DNA of 64,000 nt from Caballeronia novacaledonica (GTDB lineage Bacteria > Pseudomonadota > Gammaproteobacteria > Burkholderiales > Burkholderiaceae): the NCBI RefSeq assembly GCF_900258035.1, contig NZ_OGTP01000015.1, positions 99,750 to 163,749 on the forward strand, read 5' to 3'. A model generated the notes under the pieces. The model did not search any database. It saw nothing but the letters and a program-made list of their open reading frames with translations, and was not told the DNA's origin. Positions 18,338 to 26,888 of the stretch are shown here, in pieces (the stretch's first letter is position 1; every line of letters begins with the position of its first letter). The translations under genes were made by a program, and so were the position numbers.

Positions 18338-18565
18338 TCAACGTCGGCGCATCAGAAAAATAAACGTCTTGTCCTGCGCCGTCGATTCGACGATCTCGTT
18401 GCCGGTCTGCTTGGCGAACGCCGCGAAATCGCGCTGCGATCCCGGGTCGGTTGCGAGCACCTTTAGAATCTGACCGCTCGTCATGTCGGCGAGCGCCTTT
18501 TTTGCCCGCAGAATCGGCAACGGACAGTTGAGCCCGCGCGCGTCGACTTCCTTGTGAACTTCCAT
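18338..18565 (-). CDS. TusA-family sulfurtransferase
   Basis: This 75-residue protein carries the TusA/SirA signature DARGLNCPLPILRAKKAL, with the active cysteine in NCPLP, and ends in TFIFLMRRR. The family relays persulfide sulfur for tRNA thiolation or other sulfur transfer in the cytosol. The start at 18565 has GAAAGG upstream. It lies 65 bp after the Gfo/Idh gene on the same strand, but a link to inositol metabolism is not expected. Whether it is TusA itself or a paralogue cannot be decided here. Confidence 0.88.
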   Translation of the reverse strand: MEVHKEVDARGLNCPLPILRAKKALADMTSGQILKVLATDPGSQRDFAAFAKQTGNEIVESTAQDKTFIFLMRRR

Positions 18566-18630
18566 CGCGATTGAACCTTTCTTTGCCTGTGGGGTGAGCG
18601 CCCGGTGAAGGTTCGATTCTAGCGCAGCGT

Positions 18631-19647
18631 TCACAACTCCACCGCGCGCCCCTTTTCGTAAGCCTCTCGCATCGCGATCCCGATGCGCGTCGCTTCCCTC
18701 GCGTCCTCCAGCGTGAGCCCGGTCGGCCTTCCGTCTCGGAGCAGCGCCACGAACGCCTGCGCCTCGCGCAAGAACGCATCTTCGAAGCGCTCGAAGAACG
18801 TCGGCGTGCACGCATTGCGCATGCCGTGCGCATCCGCGATCTCGACGCGATTCGCCCGCGGATTGCGCCCCACGGACAGCGCGCCCGCCGTGCCGATCAC
18901 TTCCGTCTGCGTGTCGTGCCCGTGCGCCATCGTGCGCGATGCATACAGCACGGCCAGCCGTCCGTCGTCGAACTCGATCGTGCCCACGCCGTTGTCGATA
19001 TCGCCGCACTCGCGCAAGCCTTCATGAATCGCGATGGTGCCGCTCGCATACACGCGTTTCGGCTTCGGATTGCCGAGCAGCCAGCGCGCGAGATCGATGT
19101 CGTGCACGCTGCAATCGAGAAAGAGCCCGCCCGATGTCGGCGCGAATCGCACGAAGAAGCCGTCCGGATCGTTCTTGTCGCAAGTCTGCGAGCGCACCAT
19201 GAAGGGCCGGCCGATCGCGCCTTTCGCGATGCCGTCGAACGCATCGCGATAGCTCGCATCGAAGCGCCGCACGAAGCCGATCATCACCTGCAGATGCGGA
19301 TGACGCGAATGTTCTTCGAGCACGGCGTCGCATTCGTCGAGATCGAGCGACAGCGGCTTCTCGCAGAACACGTGCTTGCCCGCGCGCAACGCGGCGATGA
19401 TCTGCCGCGCGTGCAGCGATGTCGGCGTGACGAGCCACACGGCATCGATCGACGCATCGGCGAGCAACGTTTCGTAGTCCGCATGAAGCGACAGTTCGGG
19501 CAGGCACGATGAAGCCCATTCGCGTTCCTGCGCAACAGGGCTGCACGCCGCGACGAGCTTCGCGCCCGGCACGTGCCACGCGAGATTTTCCGCATGACGG
19601 CGCCCGAGCCGCCCCAAGCCGACGATACCGAAGCGCACCGCGTTCAT
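18631..19647 (-). CDS. Gfo/Idh/MocA oxidoreductase, second inositol-type dehydrogenase
   Basis: This 338-residue NAD(P)-dependent enzyme has an N-terminal Rossmann motif GIVGLGRLGRRHAEN. The family EKP motif is in HVFCEKPLSLDLDE, and the substrate-domain histidine is in CSVHDIDLARWL. Its ATG at 19647 overlaps the iolG stop as ATGA, so it is translationally coupled to iolG. It is probably an inositol-isomer dehydrogenase, for example acting on scyllo-inositol or a keto-inositol, but its substrate cannot be read from sequence. Confidence 0.82.
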   Translation of the reverse strand: MNAVRFGIVGLGRLGRRHAENLAWHVPGAKLVAACSPVAQEREWASSCLPELSLHADYETLLADASIDAVWLVTPTSLHARQIIAALRAGKHVFCEKPLSLDLDECDAVLEEHSRHPHLQVMIGFVRRFDASYRDAFDGIAKGAIGRPFMVRSQTCDKNDPDGFFVRFAPTSGGLFLDCSVHDIDLARWLLGNPKPKRVYASGTIAIHEGLRECGDIDNGVGTIEFDDGRLAVLYASRTMAHGHDTQTEVIGTAGALSVGRNPRANRVEIADAHGMRNACTPTFFERFEDAFLREAQAFVALLRDGRPTGLTLEDAREATRIGIAMREAYEKGRAVEL

Positions 19648-20648
19648 GCGACGTTCTCCCCGAGCCTGACGATGCGCTTCTCGCGCCACGACAGCGTCGC
19701 GGCTTCGGCGAGTTCAAGCGCCTTCAAACCGTCCGCGACCGTCGTGCGCACTGGCTTGCCGTTCTCGACCGCATCGAAGAAATGCGCGATTTCCGCCGCG
19801 TACGCCGCGCGATAGCGTTCGAGGAAGAACGCTTCGGGAACGTCGTTCGATACGGCCGTCTTCGTATATGACGTGACTTCGGTAGGCCGCACGTTGCCCG
19901 CTTGCAGCATGCCCGCGCTGCCGAGCAATTCGAAGCGCTGATCGTAGCCGTACGCCGCGCGCCGCGCCGTATTGATCTGGCAAAGACGCCCGCGTTTCGT
20001 GCGGATTGTCACGGCGGTCGAATCGATGTCGCCCGCATCGGCGATGGCCGGATCGCTCAAGCAACTCCCCGTCGCGTGCAGCGTGTCGGCTTCGTCGTCG
20101 AGAATCCAGCGGAAGATATCGAAGTCGTGGATCAGCATGTCCTTGAAGATGCCGCCCGAATGTTTGATGTACTCGACAGGCGGCGCGCCCGGATCGCGGC
20201 TCGTGACGATCAGCATTTCCGGATCGCCGATCTCGCCCGCGTCGATGCGCGCCTTCAGCGCCGAGAACGTCGGGTCGAAGCGGCGCTGAAAGCCGATCAT
20301 GCAGACGACGCCCGCATTCGCGACGGCATCGGCGCATGCACGCGCGCGCTCGATCGCGAGATCGACGGGCTTCTCGCAGAACACGTGCTTCTTCTGCGCC
20401 GCCGACGCGAGAATCAGGTCCGCATGCGTGTCCGTGCTCGAACACACGACGGTCGCGCCGACGGAGGCATCGCCCATCGCGCCATCGACATCGGCGACTT
20501 GCGCGCCGTGCAAGTCGGCCAATGCGGAGGCCGCGTCGCGGTTCACATCGACGACGTATTTCAAACGCACGCCCGGCTGCCGCGCGAGATTGGCCGCGTG
20601 AATCTTGCCGATGCGCCCTGCTCCAAACACCGCCACATCAATCGTCAT
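19644..20648 (-). CDS. iolG: Inositol 2-dehydrogenase
   Basis: This 334-residue Gfo/Idh/MocA enzyme oxidises myo-inositol to scyllo-inosose with NAD, the first catabolic step. Visible motifs are AVFGAGRIGKIHAAN, HVFCEKPVDLAIE, IGFQRRFDPTF and GGIFKDMLIHDFDIFRW, with the lysine and histidine of the Gfo active site. The ATG at 20648 lies inside the end of the rpiR gene, preceded by AAGGAG. A GTG two codons upstream is possible. It is co-transcribed with the regulator and a second dehydrogenase. Confidence 0.92.
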   Translation of the reverse strand: MTIDVAVFGAGRIGKIHAANLARQPGVRLKYVVDVNRDAASALADLHGAQVADVDGAMGDASVGATVVCSSTDTHADLILASAAQKKHVFCEKPVDLAIERARACADAVANAGVVCMIGFQRRFDPTFSALKARIDAGEIGDPEMLIVTSRDPGAPPVEYIKHSGGIFKDMLIHDFDIFRWILDDEADTLHATGSCLSDPAIADAGDIDSTAVTIRTKRGRLCQINTARRAAYGYDQRFELLGSAGMLQAGNVRPTEVTSYTKTAVSNDVPEAFFLERYRAAYAAEIAHFFDAVENGKPVRTTVADGLKALELAEAATLSWREKRIVRLGENVA

Positions 20649-21516
20649 AGCCACCTGTCTCCTTGGATTCCTCGACGTTCAACTCCAGCCGGTACGCGAG
20701 CGCGATGAACAACGCCTGGCACAGGCAAATGGTGCTCGTGAGCGAACGGAACGCGAACGCACTGCCTTCCTTCACGAACAGGCTCGCGCTCGCGTGTCGG
20801 GCGAGCGGCGAAAGCTGGCTATCGGTGATGACGAGGGTCTTCGCTCCGTGATGCTGCGCGGCGCGCACGCAGTATTGCGTCTCCTTGCCGTAGGGCGCGA
20901 AGCTGATCGCGACCACCACGTCCCCCTTCTTCACGCTGCGGACCTGCTCGCGGAACATGCCGCCGAAGCCCGAAATCAGATGCACGCGCTTCTTCGTGTG
21001 CTGCAATGCATAGACGATGTAGCTCGCCACCGCGAACGACCGGCGCACGCCGATCACGTAGATGTTCTCGGCCTGCGAGAGCATGTCGACGGCGGCTTCG
21101 AATTGCGCGTCGTCGAGGCCGGCTTCGAGTTCGTCGAGACCTGTACGGCTCGCCGCGATGAACTCGCGCGCCACCGACAGCCCCGACGCCTCGCCCGCCT
21201 TCTCGTCGATGAGCTTGCGAATGCGCTGCTGATAGCTCTGCTGCGAACCGCCCGCGCCCGTGTACGCCTGCCTGAAAACGGCCTGCAGATCCGAGAAGCC
21301 GGAGAAGCCGAAGCGCTGCGCGAAACGCACGACCGCCGACGCATGCACGCCGCACGCACTGGCGATATCGCTCGTGCGATCCATCATCACGCTGGGGCGA
21401 TGCTGCTCGATATACGTCGCGACACTCTTCAACTGGCGCGGCAGCGAGTCGTACGCGTCGGTGATCCGCTGCATGAGTTCGTCGACGCTTTGTACGTCGG
21501 TGCTGGCGTCATCCAT
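20638..21516 (-). CDS. RpiR-family transcriptional regulator, probable IolR
   Basis: This 292-residue regulator has an N-terminal HTH_6 domain (SVATYIEQHRPSV, VHASAVVRFAQRFGFSGFSD). A C-terminal SIS sugar-phosphate-binding domain follows (ENIYVIGVRRSFAVASYIVY, VVVAISFAPYGKET). RpiR regulators of inositol genes respond to a phosphorylated inositol intermediate. It is divergent from the ABC importer and first in an operon with iolG. A GGAA-N6-TTCC palindrome overlaps its promoter, which suggests self-repression. The ATG at 21516 is used; a GTG precedes it. Confidence 0.88.
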   Translation of the reverse strand: MDDASTDVQSVDELMQRITDAYDSLPRQLKSVATYIEQHRPSVMMDRTSDIASACGVHASAVVRFAQRFGFSGFSDLQAVFRQAYTGAGGSQQSYQQRIRKLIDEKAGEASGLSVAREFIAASRTGLDELEAGLDDAQFEAAVDMLSQAENIYVIGVRRSFAVASYIVYALQHTKKRVHLISGFGGMFREQVRSVKKGDVVVAISFAPYGKETQYCVRAAQHHGAKTLVITDSQLSPLARHASASLFVKEGSAFAFRSLTSTICLCQALFIALAYRLELNVEESKETGGYDD

Positions 21517-21548
21517 CACAGGCTCTTTCGATGTTCGTCTTGGAACCG

Positions 21549-21577
21549 ATTATAGGAAGGCGGCAAGCAAATTGGAA
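21549..21577 (-). promoter_or_regulatory. Candidate promoter of the rpiR-iolG operon
   Basis: Read leftward, TTCCAA and a perfect TATAAT are separated by 17 bp. The -35 half overlaps the left half of the GGAA-N6-TTCC palindrome. Confidence 0.55.
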
Positions 21578-21595
21578 TGTATTTTCCATTTGCCG
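21561..21595. promoter_or_regulatory. Predicted IolR operator (GGAA-N6-TTCC) in a larger palindrome
   Basis: GGAA-TGTATT-TTCC occupies 21574-21587 and is nested in a hyphenated palindrome bounded by CGGCAA and TTGCCG. The same GGAA-N6-TTCC pattern was reported for the RpiR-type IolR of Sinorhizobium meliloti. It lies between the divergent regulator and importer genes. Confidence 0.7.
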
Positions 21596-21612
21596 AACCA
21601 ATAAAATATCTA

Positions 21613-21641
21613 TTGCAGGCCACTGAAAACTGACCTACTCT
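21613..21641 (+). promoter_or_regulatory. Candidate promoter of the inositol importer operon
   Basis: TTGCAG and TACTCT are separated by exactly 17 bp, about 75 bp upstream of the start codon of the binding-protein gene. The predicted IolR operator lies just upstream of the -35. Confidence 0.55.
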
Positions 21642-21717
21642 TGGTCCTGAGCACGGCACATCGAAGGGCCGGCTCGTGAGACATCACACCAAACAACAAC
21701 CGAGATAGGTGGAGACA

Positions 21718-22770
21718 ATGACCATTTGCAACGGTCGGGCCGCGCTGCGCGCGCTGGTGGCTGCTGCTGCGTTGTGCAGCGCAACGTTGATGGCGGCGAG
21801 TCCGGCAGCGGCGGCGCCCGACGCGAAGTTCGTGCTCATCAGCCACGCGCCGGATTCGGATTCCTGGTGGAACACCATCAAAAACGCGATCAAGCAGGCC
21901 GACGAAGACTTCAACGTGCAGACGGACTACCGCAATCCGCCGAACGGCGATATCGCGGACATGTCGCGTCTGATCGAGCAGGCCGCCGCGCGCAACTACG
22001 ACGGCGTCATCACCACCATCGCCGACTTCGACGTGTTGAAGAGCGCGATCAACAAGGTCACCGCGAAGAAGATTCCGCTCGTGACGATCAACTCCGGCAC
22101 CGAGGAACAGAGCGCGCAACTGGGCGCGATCATGCACGTCGGCCAGCCGGAATATGTCGCGGGCAAGGCGGCGGGCGAAAAAGCGAAAGCCGCGGGCGTG
22201 AAGTCGTTCCTGTGCGTGAATCACATCGCGACCAACACCGTGTCGTTCGATCGATGCAAGGGCTTCGCCGATGCGCTCGGCATCGACTACAAGGCGTCGA
22301 CGATCGATTCGGGACAAGACCCGACCGAGATTCAATCGAAGGTATCGGCGTATCTGCGCAATCATCCGGACACGGGCGCGATCCTCACGCTCGGACCGAC
22401 GCCCGCATCCGCGACGCTCAAGGCCGTGACGCAAATGGGCCTGCAAAACAAGATCTATTTCGTGACCTTCGACTTCTCCGACGACATCGCGAAGGCGATC
22501 AAGGACGGCACGATCAAGTTCGCGATCGATCAGCAGCCGTATCTGCAGGGCTATATCCCGGTGGCGGTGCTCGCGATCGTGCACAAGGAGCACACCACCG
22601 ATCCGGCGAAGATCCGTCAAATTCTCGAAGCGAATCCGAAGTTCAAGGCGCGCCTCGAAACCTACGGATTGCAGCCGTCGTATGGCCCGAAGAACATTCG
22701 TTCGGGACCGGGCTTCATCACCAAGGAAAATCTCGACAAGGTCGTGAAGTACGCCGGTCAATATCGTTGA
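21718..22770 (+). CDS. Sugar ABC transporter periplasmic binding protein, probably for myo-inositol
   Basis: This 350-residue protein has a cleavable signal peptide ending near SPAAAAPDAKF. A type I periplasmic binding domain follows (KFVLISHAPDSDSWWNTIK, YDGVITTIADFDVLKSAI). It should capture inositol or a similar polyol in the periplasm. The ATG at 21718 has AGGTGGAG upstream. It is first in an operon with permease, ATPase, iolC and iolD, which supports inositol as ligand. Two hairpins separate it from the permease gene. Confidence 0.88.
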   Translation: MTICNGRAALRALVAAAALCSATLMAASPAAAAPDAKFVLISHAPDSDSWWNTIKNAIKQADEDFNVQTDYRNPPNGDIADMSRLIEQAAARNYDGVITTIADFDVLKSAINKVTAKKIPLVTINSGTEEQSAQLGAIMHVGQPEYVAGKAAGEKAKAAGVKSFLCVNHIATNTVSFDRCKGFADALGIDYKASTIDSGQDPTEIQSKVSAYLRNHPDTGAILTLGPTPASATLKAVTQMGLQNKIYFVTFDFSDDIAKAIKDGTIKFAIDQQPYLQGYIPVAVLAIVHKEHTTDPAKIRQILEANPKFKARLETYGLQPSYGPKNIRSGPGFITKENLDKVVKYAGQYR

Positions 22771-22789
22771 TCGCAAGCTGACCTTCTTT

Positions 22790-22861
22790 GGGCGGCATCC
22801 TTAGCGCCGCCCGCCTTCATCGCTGTCCACTGCTTCTGCCGCGCTCCGTTTCGGGACGCGG
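22790..22861 (+). other. Two intercistronic hairpins between binding protein and permease
   Basis: A perfect 7-bp stem GGGCGGC/GCCGCCC (22790-22812) is followed by a second near-perfect stem starting CCGCG (22839-22861). No U-tract follows either. Such hairpins often stabilise the upstream binding-protein mRNA in ABC operons. Confidence 0.5.
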
Positions 22862-22911
22862 CGGGGGCACGCACATCGGTACTGCATCGTATCGAGCCTC
22901 AAGGAGCCATC

Positions 22912-24078
22912 ATGGGCGTAGCCGGCAAGCACTACCCTCCTCACGTGAACGCTCAGCAGGACGACGCTGACGCACCTGACAAGGCAAGGCCCTCGGATGA
23001 GCGCGTGCGCCGGCAATCGTGGTTCGGTCATTTGCTGAATCGCCCGGAATTCGCGGCGATTTCGGGCACCGTGCTCGTGTTCCTCGTGTTCGGTTTCGGC
23101 GCGGGTTCGTCGGGCATGTTCAACCTCGACGGCGTGATGAACTGGTCGCAGGTCGCCGCCTATCTCGGCCTGCTCGCGGTCGGCGCGTGTCTCCTGATGA
23201 TCGCGGGCGAGTTCGACTTGTCGATCGGTTCGATGATCGGCTTCGCCGGCATGATGGTCGCGTTGCCCTCGGTCTACTTTCACTGGCCGCTATCGCTGTC
23301 CATACTTTTTGCGTTCGTGATGTCGATGCTGCTCGGCGCGCTGAACGGCTATCTCGTGATGCGCACGCGCCTGCCGTCGTTCATCGTCACGCTCGCGTTC
23401 CTCTTCATCCTGCGCGGCCTGACGCTCGCGCTCTCGATCATGTTCGCAGACCGCACCATCATCTCCGGCGTGGGCGATCTCGCGCAGGCCGATCCGATCG
23501 CCAACACGCTCTTTCATGGCGTCGCGTTCCACGGCGTGTTCACGTGGCTCGCGCATATGGGCGCGGGCAAGCTGCTCGACAGCGGCGAGCCGCTCGTGCC
23601 GGGCATTCCGAAAGTCATCATCTGGTGGCTCGTGCTCGCGGCGATCGGCGCGTTCGTGCTCGCCAAGACGCGCTACGGCAACTGGATTCTCGCGGTCGGC
23701 GGCGATGCGAACGCCGCGAAGAACGTCGGCGTGCCGGTGAAGCGCGTGAAGATTTCGCTCTTCGTCCTGACCGCGTTCTGCTCGTGTCTCTTCGCCGTGC
23801 TGCAAGTGTGCGACATCGGTTCGGCGGCGGCTGACCGCGGCCTGCAAAAGGAATTCGAAGCGATCATCGCGGCGGTCATCGGCGGCACGTTGCTGACGGG
23901 CGGTTACGGCTCGGTGGTCGGCGCATGCTTCGGAGCACTGATCTTCGGCGTCGTGCAGATCGGCATCACTTATACGAACGTAAGCTCGGACTGGTTCCGC
24001 GTGTTCCTCGGCGTGATGCTGCTGATCGCCGTGCTCTTCAACCATTACGTGCGCCGCCGCGTCTCGCAGGCTCAATGA
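22912..24078 (+). CDS. Sugar ABC transporter permease, probably for myo-inositol
   Basis: This 388-residue inner-membrane protein has about ten hydrophobic segments and belongs to the ribose/xylose (BPD_transp_2) permease family. [20 protein letters not shown] and the C-terminal [18 protein letters not shown] are the family signatures. A charged cytoplasmic N-terminus of about 45 residues precedes the first helix. AAGGAG lies just upstream of the ATG. It follows the binding protein and precedes the ATPase by 13 bp. Confidence 0.9.
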   Translation: MGVAGKHYPPHVNAQQDDADAPDKARPSDERVRRQSWFGHLLNRPEFAAISGTVLVFLVFGFGAGSSGMFNLDGVMNWSQVAAYLGLLAVGACLLMIAGEFDLSIGSMIGFAGMMVALPSVYFHWPLSLSILFAFVMSMLLGALNGYLVMRTRLPSFIVTLAFLFILRGLTLALSIMFADRTIISGVGDLAQADPIANTLFHGVAFHGVFTWLAHMGAGKLLDSGEPLVPGIPKVIIWWLVLAAIGAFVLAKTRYGNWILAVGGDANAAKNVGVPVKRVKISLFVLTAFCSCLFAVLQVCDIGSAAADRGLQKEFEAIIAAVIGGTLLTGGYGSVVGACFGALIFGVVQIGITYTNVSSDWFRVFLGVMLLIAVLFNHYVRRRVSQAQ

Positions 24079-24091
24079 GGAGAGAACCGAC

Positions 24092-24880
24092 ATGAACGAC
24101 GACAACATCCTCGCGCTCGAAAACGTCAGCAAGTTTTTCGGCAAGGTGATCGCGCTCAACGGCGTGACGTTGCGGCTCAAGCGCGGCGAAGTGCACTGCC
24201 TGCTCGGCGATAACGGCGCGGGCAAGTCCACGCTCATCAAGACGCTGGCCGGCGTGCACACGCCCTCTTCCGGCGACTATCTGGTCGATGGCAAGCCCGT
24301 CCATTTCGATTCGCCGAAGGAAGCGCTGGATCTCGGCATCGCGACCGTGTACCAGGATCTCGCGCTCGTGCCGCTCCTTTCCGTCGCGCGCAATTTCTTC
24401 ATGGGACGCGAGCCGCAGAAGAAGCGCTTCGGTTTATTCAGCGTGATGGACCTCGATCTCGCCGCCGAAACGTCTCGCGCCAAGCTCGCGGAAATGGGCA
24501 TCAACGTGCGCGATCCGCATCAGCCCATCGGCACGATGTCCGGCGGCGAGAAGCAATGTCTCGCGATCGCGCGTGCGATCCACTTCGGCGCACGCGTCTT
24601 GATCCTCGACGAACCGACCGCCGCGCTCGGCGTGAAGCAGAGCTTCAACGTGCTGAAGCTGATTCACAAGGCGCGCGAAAAAGGCATCTCGGTGATCTTC
24701 ATCACGCATAACGTGCATCACGCGTATCCGATCGGCGATTCGTTCACGCTGCTCAATCGCGGCCGCTCGATGGGCACGTTCACGAAGGACACCATCAGCA
24801 AGAACGAAGTGCTCGACATGATGGCGGGCGGCGCGGAAATGCAGCAGATGATGACCGAACTCGAAGGCGCGACGATCTGA
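24092..24880 (+). CDS. Sugar ABC transporter ATPase, single-domain, probably for myo-inositol
   Basis: This 262-residue protein has one ABC domain: Walker [10 protein letters not shown], signature MSGGEKQ, Walker [12 protein letters not shown] and the switch histidine in [10 protein letters not shown]. Many sugar ATPases of this group are fused doublets. This single-domain form resembles FrcA-type partners and should act as a homodimer. It is 13 bp after the permease and 13 bp before iolC. Confidence 0.9.
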   Translation: MNDDNILALENVSKFFGKVIALNGVTLRLKRGEVHCLLGDNGAGKSTLIKTLAGVHTPSSGDYLVDGKPVHFDSPKEALDLGIATVYQDLALVPLLSVARNFFMGREPQKKRFGLFSVMDLDLAAETSRAKLAEMGINVRDPHQPIGTMSGGEKQCLAIARAIHFGARVLILDEPTAALGVKQSFNVLKLIHKAREKGISVIFITHNVHHAYPIGDSFTLLNRGRSMGTFTKDTISKNEVLDMMAGGAEMQQMMTELEGATI

Positions 24881-24893
24881 GGACATTCAAGCC

Positions 24894-26888
24894 ATGCCAA
24901 CACAACCTACCTCTCGCTTCGCGCCGGATCGCACACGCGATATCGTGTGCCTCGGACGCCTCGCCGTCGATCTCTACGCGCAGCAGGTCGGCGCGCGCCT
25001 CGAAGACGTATCGACGTTCGCGAAGTATCTCGGCGGCTCGTCGGCGAACATCGCGTTCGGCTGCGCGCGGCTCGGCCTCGAATCGTCGATGCTTGCACGC
25101 GTCGGCAACGATCACATGGGCCGCTTTCTCACCGAAACGCTCGAACGCGAAGGCTGCGACGTGAGCCATGTGCGCATCGATCGTGAACGGCTCACTGCGC
25201 TCGTCTTGCTCGGTCTCGAAGATCGCGACACGTTTCCGCTCGTGTTCTATCGCGAGAACTGCGCGGACATGGCTGTCGATGAAGCGGATTTCGATGAAGC
25301 GTATATCGCATCGTCGAAGGCGTTGATCATCACGGGCACGCACTTCTCGACGGAACAGGTGAACCGCGCGAGCCGCCGCGCGCTCGAATATGCGCGGCGC
25401 AATAACGTGCGCACGATTCTCGATATCGACTACCGGCCCGTGCTGTGGGGCCTCACGGGCAAGGCCGATGGCGAGACGCGCTTCATCGCCGACGAAAGCG
25501 TCACCGCGCATTTGCAGCGCATCCTGCCGTTGATGGATCTCGTGATCGGCACGGAAGAAGAGTTTCGCATCGCGGGCGGCAAGGATCGTCTGATCGATGC
25601 GCTCGCGATGGTGCGCAACGTCACCGGCGCGACGCTCGTCGTGAAGCGCGGTCCGCTCGGCTGCTCGATCATCGAGGACGCGGTGCCCGCTTCCATCGAC
25701 GAAGCGCCGATACACGGCGGCGTCGAAGTGGAAGTGCTCAACGTGCTCGGCGCGGGCGATGCGTTCGCATCGGGCTTCCTCTCGGGCTGGCTGCGCGACG
25801 AACCGCTCGAAGCGTGCGCGCAAACGGCCAATGCATGCGGCGCGCTCGTCGTGTCGCGTCACGGCTGCGCGCCCGCGATGCCCACGCCCGCCGAGCTGGA
25901 CTACTTTCTCGCCGCAGCCAAGGACGATCCGGTGCGCATGCGCCGCCCCGATCGCGATGCGACGCTCGCGCGGCTGCATCGCGTAAGCCCGAAACGCAGG
26001 CAATGGGATGAAGTGCTCGGCTTCGCGTTCGATCATCGCAATCAGTTCTTCGATCTCGCGCAGCAGACCGGCGCGAGCGAAACGCGCATCGCGACATTGA
26101 AGAACCTGTTCGTCGAAGCCGTCGCGCAGACGGAAAAGGAACTCGGCCTCGAAGGAAGAATCGGCGTGTTGATCGACGATCGCTACGGCCAGGACGCGCT
26201 GAACGCGGCGACCGGACGCGGCTGGTGGATCGGACGTCCGGTCGAATTGCCGGGCTCGATGCCGCTCGTGTTCGATCACGGCCGCTCGATCGGCACGACG
26301 CTCGTTCAATGGCCGCGCGAGCAGGTCGCGAAATGTCTCGTGCACTATCACCCCGATCATCCGCATGACGTGCGGCTCGAACAGGAAGCGCAGATTCGCG
26401 CGCTCTACGATGCCGTGCAGGAAAGCGGCAATGAACTGCTGCTCGAAGTGATCGCGCCAAAGAACGGCCCGCCGGTGGAGGATGACACCGTATATCGCGC
26501 ATTGAAGCGTCTCTACAACCTCGGCATCTATCCGGAATGGTGGAAGCTCGAACCGATGAGCGCGAAGCAATGGCAGGCGATCGATGCGCTGATCGCCGAA
26601 CGCGATCCGTATTGCCGTGGCGTGGTGCTGCTCGGGCTGTCGGCGGGCGTCGATCAGTTGCGCGATGGATTCAAGGCGGCCGCATCGTCGAAGACTTGCA
26701 AGGGCTTCACCGTCGGGCGCACGATCTTTCATGAACCGAGCCATGCGTGGCTCGCCAACGAGATCGACGACCGCGAACTGATCGCGCGCGTGCGCCGCAC
26801 GTTCGAAGCGCTGATTGCTGCATGGCGCGATGCGCGTGCGGCACCGCGTGTGGAAGATCATCCGGTCAAACAGGAGCAAGCCGCATGA
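24894..26888 (+). CDS. iolC: 5-dehydro-2-deoxygluconokinase fused to a DUF2090 domain
   Basis: This 664-residue fusion protein starts with a PfkB-type sugar kinase (residues about 15-335). The start IVCLGRLAVDLYAQQ, KYLGGSSANIAFG and the catalytic signature LGAGDAFASGF near residue 285 are visible. The C-terminal half is DUF2090, an aldolase-like domain found fused to IolC in many proteobacteria. It may supply the IolJ-type step that cleaves the phosphorylated product, since no separate iolJ is present here. Its stop overlaps iolD as ATGA. Confidence 0.93.
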   Translation: MPTQPTSRFAPDRTRDIVCLGRLAVDLYAQQVGARLEDVSTFAKYLGGSSANIAFGCARLGLESSMLARVGNDHMGRFLTETLEREGCDVSHVRIDRERLTALVLLGLEDRDTFPLVFYRENCADMAVDEADFDEAYIASSKALIITGTHFSTEQVNRASRRALEYARRNNVRTILDIDYRPVLWGLTGKADGETRFIADESVTAHLQRILPLMDLVIGTEEEFRIAGGKDRLIDALAMVRNVTGATLVVKRGPLGCSIIEDAVPASIDEAPIHGGVEVEVLNVLGAGDAFASGFLSGWLRDEPLEACAQTANACGALVVSRHGCAPAMPTPAELDYFLAAAKDDPVRMRRPDRDATLARLHRVSPKRRQWDEVLGFAFDHRNQFFDLAQQTGASETRIATLKNLFVEAVAQTEKELGLEGRIGVLIDDRYGQDALNAATGRGWWIGRPVELPGSMPLVFDHGRSIGTTLVQWPREQVAKCLVHYHPDHPHDVRLEQEAQIRALYDAVQESGNELLLEVIAPKNGPPVEDDTVYRALKRLYNLGIYPEWWKLEPMSAKQWQAIDALIAERDPYCRGVVLLGLSAGVDQLRDGFKAAASSKTCKGFTVGRTIFHEPSHAWLANEIDDRELIARVRRTFEALIAAWRDARAAPRVEDHPVKQEQAA

